A stretch of 64,000 nucleotides of DNA from contig NZ_CP072360.1 of NCBI RefSeq assembly GCF_018128065.1, positions 376,501-440,500 on the forward strand, written 5' to 3'. The position numbers were made by a program, and so were the translations under genes. How positions within the stretch are numbered: position 1 is the stretch's first letter; the number at the start of each line of letters is the position of its first letter. The stretch comes from Prevotella melaninogenica (GTDB lineage Bacteria > Bacteroidota > Bacteroidia > Bacteroidales > Bacteroidaceae). Below are positions 1-10,163 of this stretch, in pieces. Below the pieces are notes generated by a model that was not told the DNA's origin, ran no database searches, and saw only the letters and a program-made list of their open reading frames with translations.

Positions 1-1887
1 TTCCCTGCACATCACGTTTTGCCTTACACTCGATAGCCTTCGGGTAATAATACACGGCTTCGGGCTGTCGTTGGGTTGCATAATCACCCGTATCCCACTT
101 CCCATTGTCGTTCTCGTCAACGATAAGTCGGAGGTAGTAGTTGCCTGGCTTTACGTAGTGGAAGGTTGCTTGGTTGTTCTTTGCGTACACTTCTTTCACT
201 GGTTTGTCGCTTTCATTGAGTAATTGCAGCAGACAGTTCTTGCCAGTCATATTCTGTAAAGTCATCGTCAGCGTACTATATTCGTCCATTGATGGGATGC
301 GGATACCCTGCTTATACTTTGCAGAAACCTTACCATAGATGTCTGTAAAGGCTGCAGAATCGACCTCAAGACTGTATTCATGTCCCGGATCCCACGTACT
401 CACCAGCTTCAAAGAACGAGGTTTCCCGGTTCAGCACCAAACGTATACTTCGCTCGATACCATAGTGAGTCTATCTTTTCATAGAGATGTATCTTGGAGG
501 TATCTGTCTTAGCAATTGGGGTAGGGAGTTCGAATATTGGGTTTTGGTCAGGATCCATTTGCGAAGAAACATTGTATCTGACTTCCAAAGGAGTGACAGG
601 CATCTCCGTTTCGAAGTCTTTTCCACGTTCTTTAGCCTTCTCCTGCTTCTTTTTCCATTTGTCGTATTCCTCTTGCTGTTGCTTTAAACGCTTTGCGTAT
701 GGTACCTTTGAGAGTATTTCCAGCGTATCTGTTTTAGGGACGAGATTACCCATACTGTCCGTCATGTTATAAATCATCTGCATACGCAGTGTGTCTTGGT
801 TGATGAGGGCAGTATCACGAAGCCAATAAATGATAGTGTCTTGATTCAGACTTGGCTCTGTTATGAACGCATCTTTAGCGTTGAAATTGAGTCCTTTTAT
901 CTGTGGAAGGTCGGCATCACCATAGCTAAAGAAGAGCGTAAAGTGATTAGGATTCTTGCGTTCAGACTTTAGGAAGAAACGGTCTGTCTGCGTAGCTGTA
1001 AAGGAATTCAGTACCACATCATCTGGGAGGAAGTGGGTGTAAGGCACCTGTTTGATATCCTTGATATGCAAGGAGTCAATCCATAGCGTGTCTTGTCGTA
1101 TGTCTGGCTTCCATGACGGCATGATGATTTCGGGCGTGAAAGCCAACTTCTCGCTCTTCTGATTGTACATATAGTTACCGTCCATGTCCTGTAGTGCATA
1201 GATACGATAGTCACCCTTGGCAACACCTCGTATGCTGAAATGACCACGACTGTCGGTGCGTGAGACACGAAGCATAGGTTGTTTCTGGAAAGCTGTATCG
1301 TTCTGATTGCTGTAAAGACCCACGAGAATACCCTTTACTGGCTCTAAATTCTCAGCTTCTAATACATAACCAGCTACTTCAAGTGTATCAATATGGTCGC
1401 CAGTAGAGAAACTGTAGGTGTAGTTTCCTAATGGGTTACCTTCGTTGTTGTCAGTGATAGCATCAGAGAAGTCAATTGTATAGGTCGTATTTGGTTGCAA
1501 CTTGTCTTGCAAAGTCACTGTAATGCGCTTACCTGTGGCTTTGATTTCAGGGGCTTCAATCTGTGGGGGAGAGACGACAACCTTCTCTGATGCGTTCTCT
1601 AACTTTATGAATTCGCTGAAATAGATATTAACCTTCTTGCTGTTTACATCTGTTGCTCGCTCAGAAGGAGAGGCTGCTAACACTTTTGGGGGAGTCTCAT
1701 CATACCATCCACCATCTGGTTGTCCCATCTTTGCACAGGACACAAGGAGGAAAAGCAATAGGGAAGAAAGATAAAACGGTAAGGCATTTGATTGGTAAAA
1801 CGCCGAAAGGCAATAGCTAACCTTAGCTAAAAAGTCATCCTTTCCTCCCATTACTCCTTGGCAATATCTTTGTCTTATCTTCTTCAT
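1..1887 (-). pseudogene. Ig-like (SbsA/Big_5) domain lipoprotein, frameshifted and cut by window edge
   Basis: Reading minus strand, the first frame (1887 to 409) encodes 492 residues. It has a lipoprotein-type signal (hydrophobic stretch ending LVSCAKMG, Cys near residue 51), then an SbsA-like Ig domain (phrases SPSERATDVN and NTTYTIDFSDAI at residues 75-150), then a carboxypeptidase-regulatory-like segment. The frame stops at 409, but a second frame continues without a stop to position 1 with family-typical sequence (STWDPGHEYSLEVDSAAFTD, then DENDNGKWDTGDY). The break lies at a short T run, 422-424; one extra T there would restore a single reading frame. The N-terminus is long for a signal peptide, so Met13 is an alternative start. 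It follows the GH3 gene by 75 bases in the same direction. Surface lipoprotein of unknown role; the frameshift may be a sequencing error. Confidence 0.75.
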
Positions 1888-1962
1888 ATCGCTGTTTTAC
1901 TTTTTTACTCTTTTACTTTTTGATCCTTTAGAAGTGTTTTGTTCTTTTCCCGTCTTCCGTTT

Positions 1963-3474
1963 TTACTGGTTCATACTCAGCAATTCTTCAAGGTTGTTAC
2001 GGCTGTTTGAAAGGCGTGGAATCTTGTGTTGACCACCGAGTTTTCCCTTAATCTTAAGCCAGTCGTTGAAAAGATTCTTGCGTGCAACGATGATTTCGAG
2101 GGGCTGAAGGGTAATGTCATGGAAGCGTTTTGCCTCATAGTCAGAGTTGACTTCTTGCAGTTTGTCATCGAAGACTTTAGCAAACTCCTCAAGTGAAGAT
2201 GGTTCCTTTGCAAACTCAATGAGCCACTGATGACGACACTTAGCCTTTGCATCCATATACATTGGGGCTGCGGTGTAGTCAGATATCTGTGCACCAGTAG
2301 CCTTGCAGGCAGCATCAAGTCCCTTTTCGGCATTGTCCATAATTAGCTCCTCACCAAAGGCATTGATGAAGTATTTGGTTCTACCCGTGATAACAAACTT
2401 ATAAGGATTGGTCGAAGTGAATTGTACTGTGTCGCCAATCTCATATCTCCAAAGTCCGCAAGCAGTACTGATAAGCATCGCATAGTTGCGACCGATCTCT
2501 ACGCCTGACAATGGAACGATGTTTGGATGTTCGCTCTCAAATTCGTCCATAGGTAGGAATTCGTAGAAGACTCCATAGTCGAGCATGAGTGACATACTGC
2601 TGTCTGTCGGGTCGTCTTGTATTCCAAAGAAGCCCTCAGAAGCGTTGTAAGTCTCCATATAATTCATTCCCTGCTTGGTGATGAGCTGTTCATACTGCTC
2701 GCGATAAGGCGTAAAGGGAATACCACCGTGGAAGAATACCTCCAGATTAGGCCATACCTCCTCCAAATGTTTCTTACCACTTAGTTCCATTACACGCACC
2801 AATACAGAGAGCATCCATGATGGAACACCCGATATATTAGTGATATTCTGGTTCAGTGTTTCGTGTGCAATTCGATCGCGTTTTACCTCAAAGTCGCTCA
2901 GAAGAGCAGTCTCTTTCTTAGGTACACGGCACAAGTTTACGAGTGGATTGATATTCTCGATGAGGATGGCACTAAGGTCACCAACAAGCGAGTTATACAA
3001 ATTATAATTCGGAGAATGGCTACCACCTAAGATGAGGCCTTTGCCATTGAAGAGGCGACTTTCAGGATGATTGCTAAGGTAGTAGGCGATAACGTCCTTT
3101 CCACCTTGATAATGAATTGTCTGCAATCCCTCGTGAGAAATAGGAATAAACTTACTCTTATCGTTGGTTGTACCTGATGATTTAGCATACCATCTTACCT
3201 GTCCCGGCCACAGAATATTACGTTCTCCGTGACGCATACGATCGATGTCGCTCTTTAGTTCTTCGTAGGTATTGACAGGTATGTTCTGTACAAAATCCTC
3301 ATATGACTTAATCGTTGAGAATAGGTGTTTACGACCATATTCGGTGTCTTTTGCCCGCTCAACGAGGTATTGCATGACTTCCCGCTGGATAGTCTCTCCA
3401 TCCGTGACGTAGCGCTCAAGCTCCCTGCGGCGCGGCTGGAAGTACAATTTGTTTACTATCTTAGTAAGACTCAT
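1963..3474 (-). CDS. GH3 auxin-responsive promoter family protein
   Basis: 503 residues that match the GH3 family throughout. This ANL-like acyl-adenylating fold conjugates acyl groups to amino acids in plants; the bacterial substrate is unknown. Supporting segments are the nucleotide-binding loop YAKSSGTTNDKSKFIP near residue 100, GGIPFTPY near 260, and the adenylate-binding block YNASEGFFGIQ near 290. The C-terminal domain is complete (GGQHKIPRLSN). Length is normal for Bacteroidetes members. No signal peptide, so cytoplasmic. A TAATTTTG promoter box lies just upstream at 3501-3508. The downstream lipoprotein gene is probably cotranscribed (75-base gap). Family call is firm, function is not. 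Confidence 0.9.
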   Translation of the reverse strand: MSLTKIVNKLYFQPRRRELERYVTDGETIQREVMQYLVERAKDTEYGRKHLFSTIKSYEDFVQNIPVNTYEELKSDIDRMRHGERNILWPGQVRWYAKSSGTTNDKSKFIPISHEGLQTIHYQGGKDVIAYYLSNHPESRLFNGKGLILGGSHSPNYNLYNSLVGDLSAILIENINPLVNLCRVPKKETALLSDFEVKRDRIAHETLNQNITNISGVPSWMLSVLVRVMELSGKKHLEEVWPNLEVFFHGGIPFTPYREQYEQLITKQGMNYMETYNASEGFFGIQDDPTDSSMSLMLDYGVFYEFLPMDEFESEHPNIVPLSGVEIGRNYAMLISTACGLWRYEIGDTVQFTSTNPYKFVITGRTKYFINAFGEELIMDNAEKGLDAACKATGAQISDYTAAPMYMDAKAKCRHQWLIEFAKEPSSLEEFAKVFDDKLQEVNSDYEAKRFHDITLQPLEIIVARKNLFNDWLKIKGKLGGQHKIPRLSNSRNNLEELLSMNQ

Positions 3475-3500
3475 TCAAATTTCTCTGGTTGATTAAATTG

Positions 3501-3508
3501 CAAAATTA
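3501..3508 (-). promoter_or_regulatory. Putative -7 box of the GH3-family gene
   Basis: Minus strand reads TAATTTTG, matching the Bacteroidetes TAnnTTTG element, 27 bases upstream of the GH3 start. The -33 TTTG is not clear. Confidence 0.5.
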
Positions 3509-3654
3509 CGCCAAAAAAGCTAAATGAATAACCTTTTTCTATATTTTAACACTGCTTCTAAGCCGTTGAAAAGCCTGATATCAGTATTCTCTACATGATA
3601 AATGAGGGTGTTTTATGTCCCTCTCTCAATATCTATTTTCAACTCTTTTCTAAA

Positions 3655-3742
3655 TTATTTTCATGAAAATAAATATTTCTTGTCGTGAAAATAAATATTT
3701 CTTTTCATGAAAATAATTCTTTTTCTTCATGAAAATATTTCG
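3655..3742. repeat. AT-rich CATGAAAATA repeat array
   Basis: Four near-copies of a unit of about 24 bases built on TTTTCATGAAAA and AAATATTT palindromes, lying in the 537-base gap between polA and the GH3 gene. A related array occurs at 56221-56312. No coding potential. Confidence 0.7.
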
Positions 3743-3760
3743 GTGAGAAGGGTAGGGTAG

Positions 3761-3789
3761 TTGTTTACTCATACTTTTTACTAACTTTG
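3761..3789 (+). promoter_or_regulatory. Orphan plus-strand promoter-like element
   Basis: TTG at 3761-3763 and TAACTTTG at 3782-3789, followed by GC, fit the Bacteroidetes promoter pattern with an 18-base spacer. The next plus-strand gene is 3 kb away beyond the antisense polA. Only a 27-codon ORF (3837-3920) lies before the GC-rich hairpin at 3971. It may drive a short RNA or be fortuitous. Confidence 0.35.
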
Positions 3790-3970
3790 CAGCTCATTTC
3801 TTCGATTTCTATTTGCCGTTATTAGCCTCTTTATTTATGCTTTATAAAGTTGGAATCTACCCCCGTTTTCATACTCTTTATTTAATTATAGTCTATTTAA
3901 TATTAAATTATAGTCTATAAATTAATTACCAGTAGATTTTCTATCTATCCTTATCCCTCTTTTATTTGCA

Positions 3971-4000
3971 CTCCCCTCCCTTCGGAGGGGTAGGGGGAGG
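3971..4000 (-). terminator. GC-rich hairpin after polA (repeat family D)
   Basis: CCCCTCC pairs with GGAGGGG (73-79 with 84-90 of this 3900s block), followed by a further G-rich arm. It starts 12 bases after the polA stop. Near-copies sit in the same orientation after the helicase gene (44448-44480) and the glutaminyl cyclase gene (51405-51442). Confidence 0.6.
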
Positions 4001-4011
4001 CTTCTTCTTTT

Positions 4012-6774
4012 TTAATGTGCTTCCAACCAGTTCTTACCCCATCCAGCATCAGCTGTCAAAGGAACATTCAGCGGATAGGCATTCTGCATCTCCTCAATAA
4101 CAATGCGTTCCACCTGTTCGCGCTCCTCTGGATAGACAGAGAAGTTAAGTTCGTCATGCACTTGAAGAATCATCTTAGAGCGGATACCTTCTTTCTTGAA
4201 GCGTTCCCAGATACGAACCATTGCCACCTTGATAATATCAGCCTCTGTTCCTTGTATCGGAGCATTGATAGCATTACGCTCAGCAAAACCGCGCACAGTG
4301 GCGTTACGGCTGTTGATATCAGCGAGATAGCGGCGGCGATGGAAGAGTGTTTCTGCGTAACCCTTGGCTCTTGCCTCCTCTTTCGCTTGTTCCATGTAGG
4401 CTTGTACCTTAGGGAAGGTACGGAAATAGCCTTCTATCAGCTCTTTTGCCTCACTATTTGGAATGTCCATGCGCTGGGCAAGTCCGTAGGTAGTAATACC
4501 ATATATAATACCGAAATTGGCTTGTTTAGCCTTCTTTCGCTGCGCATCAGTCACCTTATCTATATCCTCATGCCATATCTTTGCAGCTGTTGCACGGTGG
4601 ATATCATGACCTTCACGGAACGCCTCCATCATGTTCTCATCTTCAGAGAGGTGTGCCATAATACGTAACTCTATCTGACTATAATCTGCAGAGAAGAACA
4701 AGCAGCCCTCTTCTGGTATGAAGCACTTACGTATCTCCTTGCCATCATCCGTACGCACAGGGATATTCTGCAGGTTAGGGTCACTCGAAGAGAGTCGACC
4801 AGTGGCTGTCAGTGCCTGATTAAACGATGTGTGGATATGTCCTGTACGTGGATTAATCAGCTTTGGAAGAGCATCGATATAGGTACTGAGAAGCTTTTTC
4901 ATACCTCTGTAATTGAGTATGTTACGTACGATAGGATTCTTGCTTTCAAGGCTTTGCAATACCTCCTCGCTCGTAACATATTGTCCTGTCTTCGTCTTCT
5001 TAGGCTTATCAAGAATCTGCATTTTGCCAAAGAGGATATCACCCACTTGTTTTGGACTTGATATATTGAATTCTTCTCCTGCCTCTTTGTATATTTCCTG
5101 TTCGTATTGTTTCATACGCTCAGTGAATATCTTTGACGTATCTTGCAGTGCTTCAGTGTCTAAGCACACACCATTTAGCTCCATATCAGCTAATACACGC
5201 ACCAAAGGCATCTCAATATTCCAGAAGAGTTCTTCCACTCCAAGCTCCTTCAAACGTGGCTCAAGTACGTTTTTCAGACGTAAGGTGATGTCAGCATCCT
5301 CGGCAGCATACTCATAGATATCAGTAGGGGAGAGGTCGCGCATATTCTTCTGCTTCTTTCCCTTAGGACCAAGCAGTTCTTCAATGTGGATTGTTTGATA
5401 GCCGAGTAAGGTTTCAGCCATGTAGTCCATATTATGATGTAACTCTGGCTGAATGAGGTAGTGAGCAATCATTGTGTCGAACATCTTACCTTGTAGCGTT
5501 ACGCCATATCTGCTCAACACTTCGTAATCATATTTTATGTTCTGCCCAATTTTCATTATTTTGTCGCTTTCGTACAATGGTTTGAAAATTTGGACATATT
5601 TGATCGCCTCCTCATTGTTGGCAGGGATGGGAACATAAAAAGCCTTGTTTTCTTCGACAGAGAAGCTCAAACCAACCAATTCAGCACTAATTGCATCCGT
5701 GGAAGTGGTTTCTGTATCTATACTTACGTACTCTTTTGTAATAAAAAAGTCATAAAGTTTGTGTAATTCCTCCTCATTCTCAACGAGTTTGTATTCATGT
5801 TGGGTCGTTTTTATGCTCTCAAATTTCGCATTTTTCGGCTCATCTGACTCGTTGGTCGCGTTTTCTGCAAATAAATCAAGCTGATTATTGTCTGTTTTTG
5901 GTTTTACTTCACTTTTGTTAAGAAACTTGTTAATAAGTGTCTTAAACTCTAATTCTTCAAATATCGCACGCAATTTGGTTTCGTCAGGTTCCTCAATTTT
6001 GAGTTCATCTAATTCAAGATTCATTGGAACATCTGTTCGAATCGTTGCGAGGAACTTTGACATTTTAATATCTTCAACGGCATTCTCAACTTTCTCTCGT
6101 AGTTTACCTTTTATCTCTTCAGTGTGTTGAAGCATGTTATCAATGGAGCCAAACTGATTGATTAGTTTGGCAGCCGTCTTCTCACCAACACCGGGACAAC
6201 CGGGAAAGTTATCTGCTGAGTCGCCCATCAATGCCAAAAGATCGATGACTTGGGCTGGGGTAGGGATACCATATTTTGCTTCTACTTCCTTTTCTCCTAA
6301 TGTTTCGTAGCCGCCTCCAAAGCGAGGACGATACATAAAGACGTTTGGACCAATCAGCTGACCATAGTCTTTGTCAGGTGTAAGCATAAAAGTATCGATT
6401 CCATCGGCACCAAAGCGCGTTGCTACTGTACCGATAATATCGTCTGCTTCGAAGCCATCTACCTGCAAAATTGGAATGCGCATAGCCTCAAGTACTTGCT
6501 TGATAAGCGGCACAGAAAGCTTGATATCTTCTGGTGTTTCCTCGCGTTGTGCCTTATATTCAGGGAATACGTCATGACGAAAAGTCTTTCCATGATCGAA
6601 AGCAACGCCAATATGTGTAGGCTTCTCCTTTGTAAGCACCTCGTTCAGTGTGTTGCAAAAGCCCATAACAGCAGACGTATTGAGTCCTTTAGAGTTGATT
6701 CGTGGACTTTTGATGAATGCGTAGTATGAACGATAGATGAGCGCATAAGCGTCAATAAGGAAGAGTTTTGCCAT
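4012..6774 (-). CDS. polA: DNA polymerase I
   Basis: 920 residues, the usual length for a three-domain Pol I used in Okazaki fragment processing and repair. The 5'-3' nuclease domain occupies residues 1-290 (HGKTFRHDVFPEYKAQR, PDKDYGQL, GDSADNFPGCPGVGEKTA). The 3'-5' proofreading domain spans about 335-525 and keeps its acidic residues (DTET near 353, NIKYD, YAAEDAD), so it is probably active. The polymerase domain has motif A (ADYSQIELR), motif B (KQANFGIIYG) and motif C (VHDE near residue 873). Divergent from the prenyl synthase gene at 6868. A GC-rich hairpin follows the stop. Identity is secure. Confidence 0.98.
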   Translation of the reverse strand: MAKLFLIDAYALIYRSYYAFIKSPRINSKGLNTSAVMGFCNTLNEVLTKEKPTHIGVAFDHGKTFRHDVFPEYKAQREETPEDIKLSVPLIKQVLEAMRIPILQVDGFEADDIIGTVATRFGADGIDTFMLTPDKDYGQLIGPNVFMYRPRFGGGYETLGEKEVEAKYGIPTPAQVIDLLALMGDSADNFPGCPGVGEKTAAKLINQFGSIDNMLQHTEEIKGKLREKVENAVEDIKMSKFLATIRTDVPMNLELDELKIEEPDETKLRAIFEELEFKTLINKFLNKSEVKPKTDNNQLDLFAENATNESDEPKNAKFESIKTTQHEYKLVENEEELHKLYDFFITKEYVSIDTETTSTDAISAELVGLSFSVEENKAFYVPIPANNEEAIKYVQIFKPLYESDKIMKIGQNIKYDYEVLSRYGVTLQGKMFDTMIAHYLIQPELHHNMDYMAETLLGYQTIHIEELLGPKGKKQKNMRDLSPTDIYEYAAEDADITLRLKNVLEPRLKELGVEELFWNIEMPLVRVLADMELNGVCLDTEALQDTSKIFTERMKQYEQEIYKEAGEEFNISSPKQVGDILFGKMQILDKPKKTKTGQYVTSEEVLQSLESKNPIVRNILNYRGMKKLLSTYIDALPKLINPRTGHIHTSFNQALTATGRLSSSDPNLQNIPVRTDDGKEIRKCFIPEEGCLFFSADYSQIELRIMAHLSEDENMMEAFREGHDIHRATAAKIWHEDIDKVTDAQRKKAKQANFGIIYGITTYGLAQRMDIPNSEAKELIEGYFRTFPKVQAYMEQAKEEARAKGYAETLFHRRRYLADINSRNATVRGFAERNAINAPIQGTEADIIKVAMVRIWERFKKEGIRSKMILQVHDELNFSVYPEEREQVERIVIEEMQNAYPLNVPLTADAGWGKNWLEAH

Positions 6775-6839
6775 ATCTAATTATTCTATTTTTAGCTGTA
6801 AAATTACTAATTTTCTTCCATAATCTCCGATAAAATGAG

Positions 6840-6847
6840 TAAATTTG
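6840..6847 (+). promoter_or_regulatory. Putative -7 box of the prenyl synthase gene
   Basis: TAAATTTG, 20 bases before the ATG at 6868, matches TAnnTTTG. No clear -33 TTTG. Confidence 0.5.
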
Positions 6848-6867
6848 TATCAAATTTATAGTCAATA

Positions 6868-7848
6868 ATGGATACTCTTTCACTCATAAAACAACCGATT
6901 GAGACAGAATTAGTCGATTTCATCGACCTTTTTAATCATGCTCTTGACCACGAAGACGGCTTGTTGCGTACGGTTTTGAATCATATCAAGCAGCGAGCTG
7001 GAAAGCGTATGCGCCCTATTCTTATCCTCTTGATGGCTAAGAACTTCGGTAAAGTCTCTCAGGCAACACAACATGCCGCTGTCGGACTGGAGCTTTTACA
7101 TACTGCTTCACTTGTTCACGATGATGTCGTTGACGAGGCGGATGCACGAAGAGGACAGGCGAGTGTGAATGCTGACTATGATAATAAGGTAGCGGTTTTG
7201 GTGGGTGATTACGTGCTTTCAACTGCTTTGCTTCATGTTAGTTACACTCATTCTGAGGTTATTGTACGCTGTTTGGCAGAATTAGGTCGTACTTTGAGTG
7301 ATGGTGAGATTCTCCAGTTATCAAATATCCAAAGTAAGGAAATTAACGAAGAGGTATATTATAAGATTATCGAACGTAAGACAGCTGCGCTTTTTGAATC
7401 ATGTGCTGCTATTGGCGCAGAGTCGGCTAATGCAAATGAAGAGGAGGTTGAAGCAGCAAGACTCTTTGGTAAAAATCTCGGAATTGTATTCCAGATTCGT
7501 GATGATATTTTTGATTATTACGACTCTGAGGCAGAGATTGGTAAGCCGACGGGCAATGATATGGCTGAAGGAAAACTTACTTTGCCAATTATTTATGCGT
7601 TGAATTCGACGAAAAATGAAGAAATGCTTGCTCTTGCTCATAAGGTGAAGGCGCATGAGGTGACACGCGAAGAAATCGATAAATTGGTTGAATTTGCTAA
7701 GGTTAGCGGTGGTATAGAATATGCGGAACGCCGTATGTGGGACTTCCACGCTGAAGCGCAGACTTTCCTTGATAAGTATGTTAAGGATGAAAGCATCCGT
7801 TCTTCTCTCCAGACTTACCTTGATTATGTAATTAAAAGGAAGAAGTAA
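6868..7848 (+). CDS. Polyprenyl diphosphate synthase (all-trans, long chain)
   Basis: 326 residues of the trans-isoprenyl diphosphate synthase family, which condenses isopentenyl diphosphate onto an allylic primer to make the menaquinone side chain. The two Asp-rich motifs are present: DDVVDEAD near residue 90 and DDIFDYYD near 212, along with GKRMRP and LVGDYVLS. Length and motif spacing fit octaprenyl/solanesyl-type enzymes, but chain length cannot be read from sequence. Cytoplasmic. It is divergent from polA with its own promoter box, and a strong hairpin at 7920-7961 ends the unit, so it is monocistronic. Confidence 0.93.
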   Translation: MDTLSLIKQPIETELVDFIDLFNHALDHEDGLLRTVLNHIKQRAGKRMRPILILLMAKNFGKVSQATQHAAVGLELLHTASLVHDDVVDEADARRGQASVNADYDNKVAVLVGDYVLSTALLHVSYTHSEVIVRCLAELGRTLSDGEILQLSNIQSKEINEEVYYKIIERKTAALFESCAAIGAESANANEEEVEAARLFGKNLGIVFQIRDDIFDYYDSEAEIGKPTGNDMAEGKLTLPIIYALNSTKNEEMLALAHKVKAHEVTREEIDKLVEFAKVSGGIEYAERRMWDFHAEAQTFLDKYVKDESIRSSLQTYLDYVIKRKK

Positions 7849-7919
7849 TTACGTTAAAACATTTCTAAAAATGCCCTTTTCATCGTAAGATTGATTAATT
7901 CTTATGGTGATAATAACAG

Positions 7920-7961
7920 TTTCTCTTTATGATGATGGGTTATACATCTCATAAAGGGAAA
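7920..7961 (+). terminator. Terminator hairpin after prenyl synthase
   Basis: Thirteen-base arms (7920-7932 and 7949-7961, one G-T pair) are followed by the T-rich TTCTTTTTATG. Confidence 0.7.
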
Positions 7962-8040
7962 TTCTTTTTATGCCTTTTATTGTGTTATTGTATGCCTAAG
8001 TCGTGCATTGGTATTCGTATATATGATACGTGTTAAGGCT

Positions 8041-8090
8041 TAACACCAATGGTGTGGAGGCTTAGCACGTGTTGTGCGGAGGCTTAGCAC
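8041..8090. repeat. 22-bp palindromic-unit array (family A), locus 1
   Basis: Two contiguous 22-base units, 8041-8062 and 8063-8084, plus the start of a third. Each has a short palindrome (TAACACCAATGGTG; TAGCACGTGTTGTGC) followed by GGAGGCT. Degenerate copies precede them from about 8000. The rest of the 715-base gap 7849-8563 is AT-rich, with two ATAGTCTAT motifs and no credible gene. Confidence 0.8.
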
Positions 8091-8466
8091 TTATTTTATT
8101 ATGGGTGTTTTATTCTACAATATGCTACTTGCAGATAGTTACATGTACTTATAATGATGTTATTTGACCATATGTAAATTTTGATAAAGTTGTTAAGTGA
8201 ATATTTTATGTTTTATCTTATGTGTTTTACTAATTGTTCATGTGGGTAAAAGAGATTTTTACTTGTATTTGTTTAGCTCATATTTGTTTTTTTTCTTCGT
8301 GTTTGTTTTATATTAGTAAATGCTTTTTTTGATCTCTTTTAATGATTTGTTTTTATAATATAGTCTATATATAGTTGTATAATAGTCTATATTATGAGAT
8401 TTGCTTATATTTATCTTCTTTTGCAAGTATGTCTTAAAGTTGAATTATTTCATGTACAGATACTAT

Positions 8467-8495
8467 AAAGGGACATACAACATGTATGCCCCTTA
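8467..8495 (-). terminator. Second hairpin downstream of deoC
   Basis: AAGGG-a-CATAC and GTATG-c-CCCTT pair around a five-base loop. It lies about 25 bases beyond the main deoC hairpin and may be a back-up terminator. Confidence 0.45.
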
Positions 8496-8518
8496 TTAGT
8501 TTATTCTTGTTTCATTTT

Positions 8519-8555
8519 ATCACCATCAGCATTTTTATTTTATGCTGATGGTGAT
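8519..8555 (-). terminator. Terminator hairpin of the deoC operon
   Basis: Perfect 13-base arms ATCACCATCAGCA and TGCTGATGGTGAT with an AT-rich loop, 9 bases after the deoC stop. Confidence 0.8.
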
Positions 8556-8563
8556 TGAAAAGT

Positions 8564-9511
8564 TTAGAAGAATTTGGTCTCTGTACCAATGATTTCACTT
8601 AGCAAGAGGTTGGTAAGACGGCTGGTACCCATACGGAACCAGTAGTTTGTGAGCCATTTCTCGCCTAAAACCTCCTTAACAATGGTATAGTAGATTACTG
8701 CATCCATTACAGTATTGATGCCGCCAGCAGGTTTTAAACCAATCTGAATACCTGTCTTTTCATAGTATTCCTTGATAGCCTGGCACATAACATAGACAGA
8801 TTCTGGAGTTGCGCTAATCTTTTCTTTACCTGTACTTGTCTTAATATAGTCAGCACCTGCGTACATAGAGAGTAGGGAAGCGGTTTTTATTGCACTTGCA
8901 CTGCCAAGATCGCCCGTCTCAAGGATGACCTTCATAGGTACATCACTACATACCTGCTTTAGCTCGTTAATGGTGTCGCAAACCCCTTCATAGTCACCTG
9001 AAAGGAACTTACCCACTGGCATAACGATGTCTATATGGGTTGCTCCGTCCTTAATTGCGAGTGCTGTTTCAATTGTTTTTACCTCTAAGAAGGTCTGAGA
9101 TGAAGGAAAGTTGCCCGTTACGTTTGTAATGTCAACGCCGTCAACTTCAAGGCTGTCCGCCATTAGTTTGGTGAAACAAGGATAGGCGCAGAGGGCTGCA
9201 ACGTGTGGTAAATCAGGATACTCGCTGTCAAATCGGTTTACTTTCTCGACCATTTCAAGAACCTTTTCTTCGGTGTCTGTTGTGCTAAGTGTAGTTAGCT
9301 CAACGCTACCTAAGAGAAATTTCTTCACTTCAAGATTGTCGTTTTCTGATACTTTCTCTGCAATAATCTTTGTTACGGCAGCCTTAACTTCCTCATCAGT
9401 GATGTTGAGGTTGTACTGTGATAATGCTTGTTCGTACTCGCTCTTTTCAACGATTCCAACGCGTTTTTGCGCTTGAATGTCCTTTGATACTGTGTCTTTA
9501 ATTGTTCCCAT
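8564..9511 (-). CDS. deoC: Deoxyribose-phosphate aldolase
   Basis: 315 residues. This class I aldolase cleaves 2-deoxyribose 5-phosphate to glyceraldehyde 3-phosphate and acetaldehyde in deoxynucleoside catabolism. The Schiff-base lysine lies in DYIKTSTGKEK, with the supporting VILETGDL strand and the phosphate-binding GLKPAGGI segment. An N-terminal extension of about 80 residues before the TIM barrel is typical of the long Bacteroidetes form. It is the last gene of the mnmG-apt-uvrC-dtd-mazG-deoC series, 200 bases after mazG, and is followed by two hairpins. Cytoplasmic. Confidence 0.95.
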   Translation of the reverse strand: MGTIKDTVSKDIQAQKRVGIVEKSEYEQALSQYNLNITDEEVKAAVTKIIAEKVSENDNLEVKKFLLGSVELTTLSTTDTEEKVLEMVEKVNRFDSEYPDLPHVAALCAYPCFTKLMADSLEVDGVDITNVTGNFPSSQTFLEVKTIETALAIKDGATHIDIVMPVGKFLSGDYEGVCDTINELKQVCSDVPMKVILETGDLGSASAIKTASLLSMYAGADYIKTSTGKEKISATPESVYVMCQAIKEYYEKTGIQIGLKPAGGINTVMDAVIYYTIVKEVLGEKWLTNYWFRMGTSRLTNLLLSEIIGTETKFF

Positions 9512-9711
9512 GATTTGTTTTAATTATATTGTTTGTTATTGTTTACATATTAAGTAAGGGTGGGGGAGAAGCACTTTTTTGTTTGAAGCACTTTTTCTTG
9601 TCCTTCTCTCAGTTTGAATCATAGCTTTATTGATTTTGAATTTAGTCTTACTTTTCTCCTCAAAAAGCCTGCGTTTTGTAATTATAGTCTATTTTGTTTG
9701 ATTAAATAGGC

Positions 9712-10034
9712 TTATTTTAATTTCGGATTGTTTCTATGTCTATTTTTGTCACGCTTAGTTTTCTTGTCAAAACTCTTTTGTAGTTCGTCTGTAAGATTGA
9801 CTCCAGTTTGGTTGGCAAGACAGAGTAGAACCCACAGGACATCAGCCATTTCTTCTCCTAAGTTGGGCTTTTCACCTTCTTTAAAGCTCTGGTCTCCATA
9901 TGTGCGAGCTATCACACGAGCCAATTCGCCTACTTCTTCTGTGAGACATGCCATATTGGTTAGCTCGCTGAAGTAGCGCACTCCATATTCTTTTACCCAT
10001 TGTCAACGGCTTGTTGTGCTTCTTCTATTGTCAT
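9712..10034 (-). CDS. MazG-like nucleotide pyrophosphohydrolase, frameshifted near its start
   Basis: The intact frame from 9981 gives 89 residues with the MazG-fold metal motif EEVGELA followed by EEMADVLW (ExxE-ExxD). The family hydrolyses non-canonical or excess NTPs to NMP and pyrophosphate. The normal N-terminus is visible upstream in another frame: an ATG at 10034 starts MTIEEAQQAVDN, and the following WVKEYGVRYFSELTNM continues in the 89-residue frame. One base is missing near 10003-10006 (GACAATGGG where GACAAnTGGG is expected). If real, the protein would have to start at the internal Met and lose its first helix. Located between dtd and deoC in the conserved order. Confidence 0.8.
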
Positions 10035-10163
10035 ATTTTGTATTTTACTTAATTTGTCTAATTGTGTAATATTATCGATTTCATCGTTGTTTTTATGGCA
10101 TATCATATCTCCATTTGCTCATTTTCGTTCTGCACAGGAAGTGGAATTAGTAGCTTGTAGATT

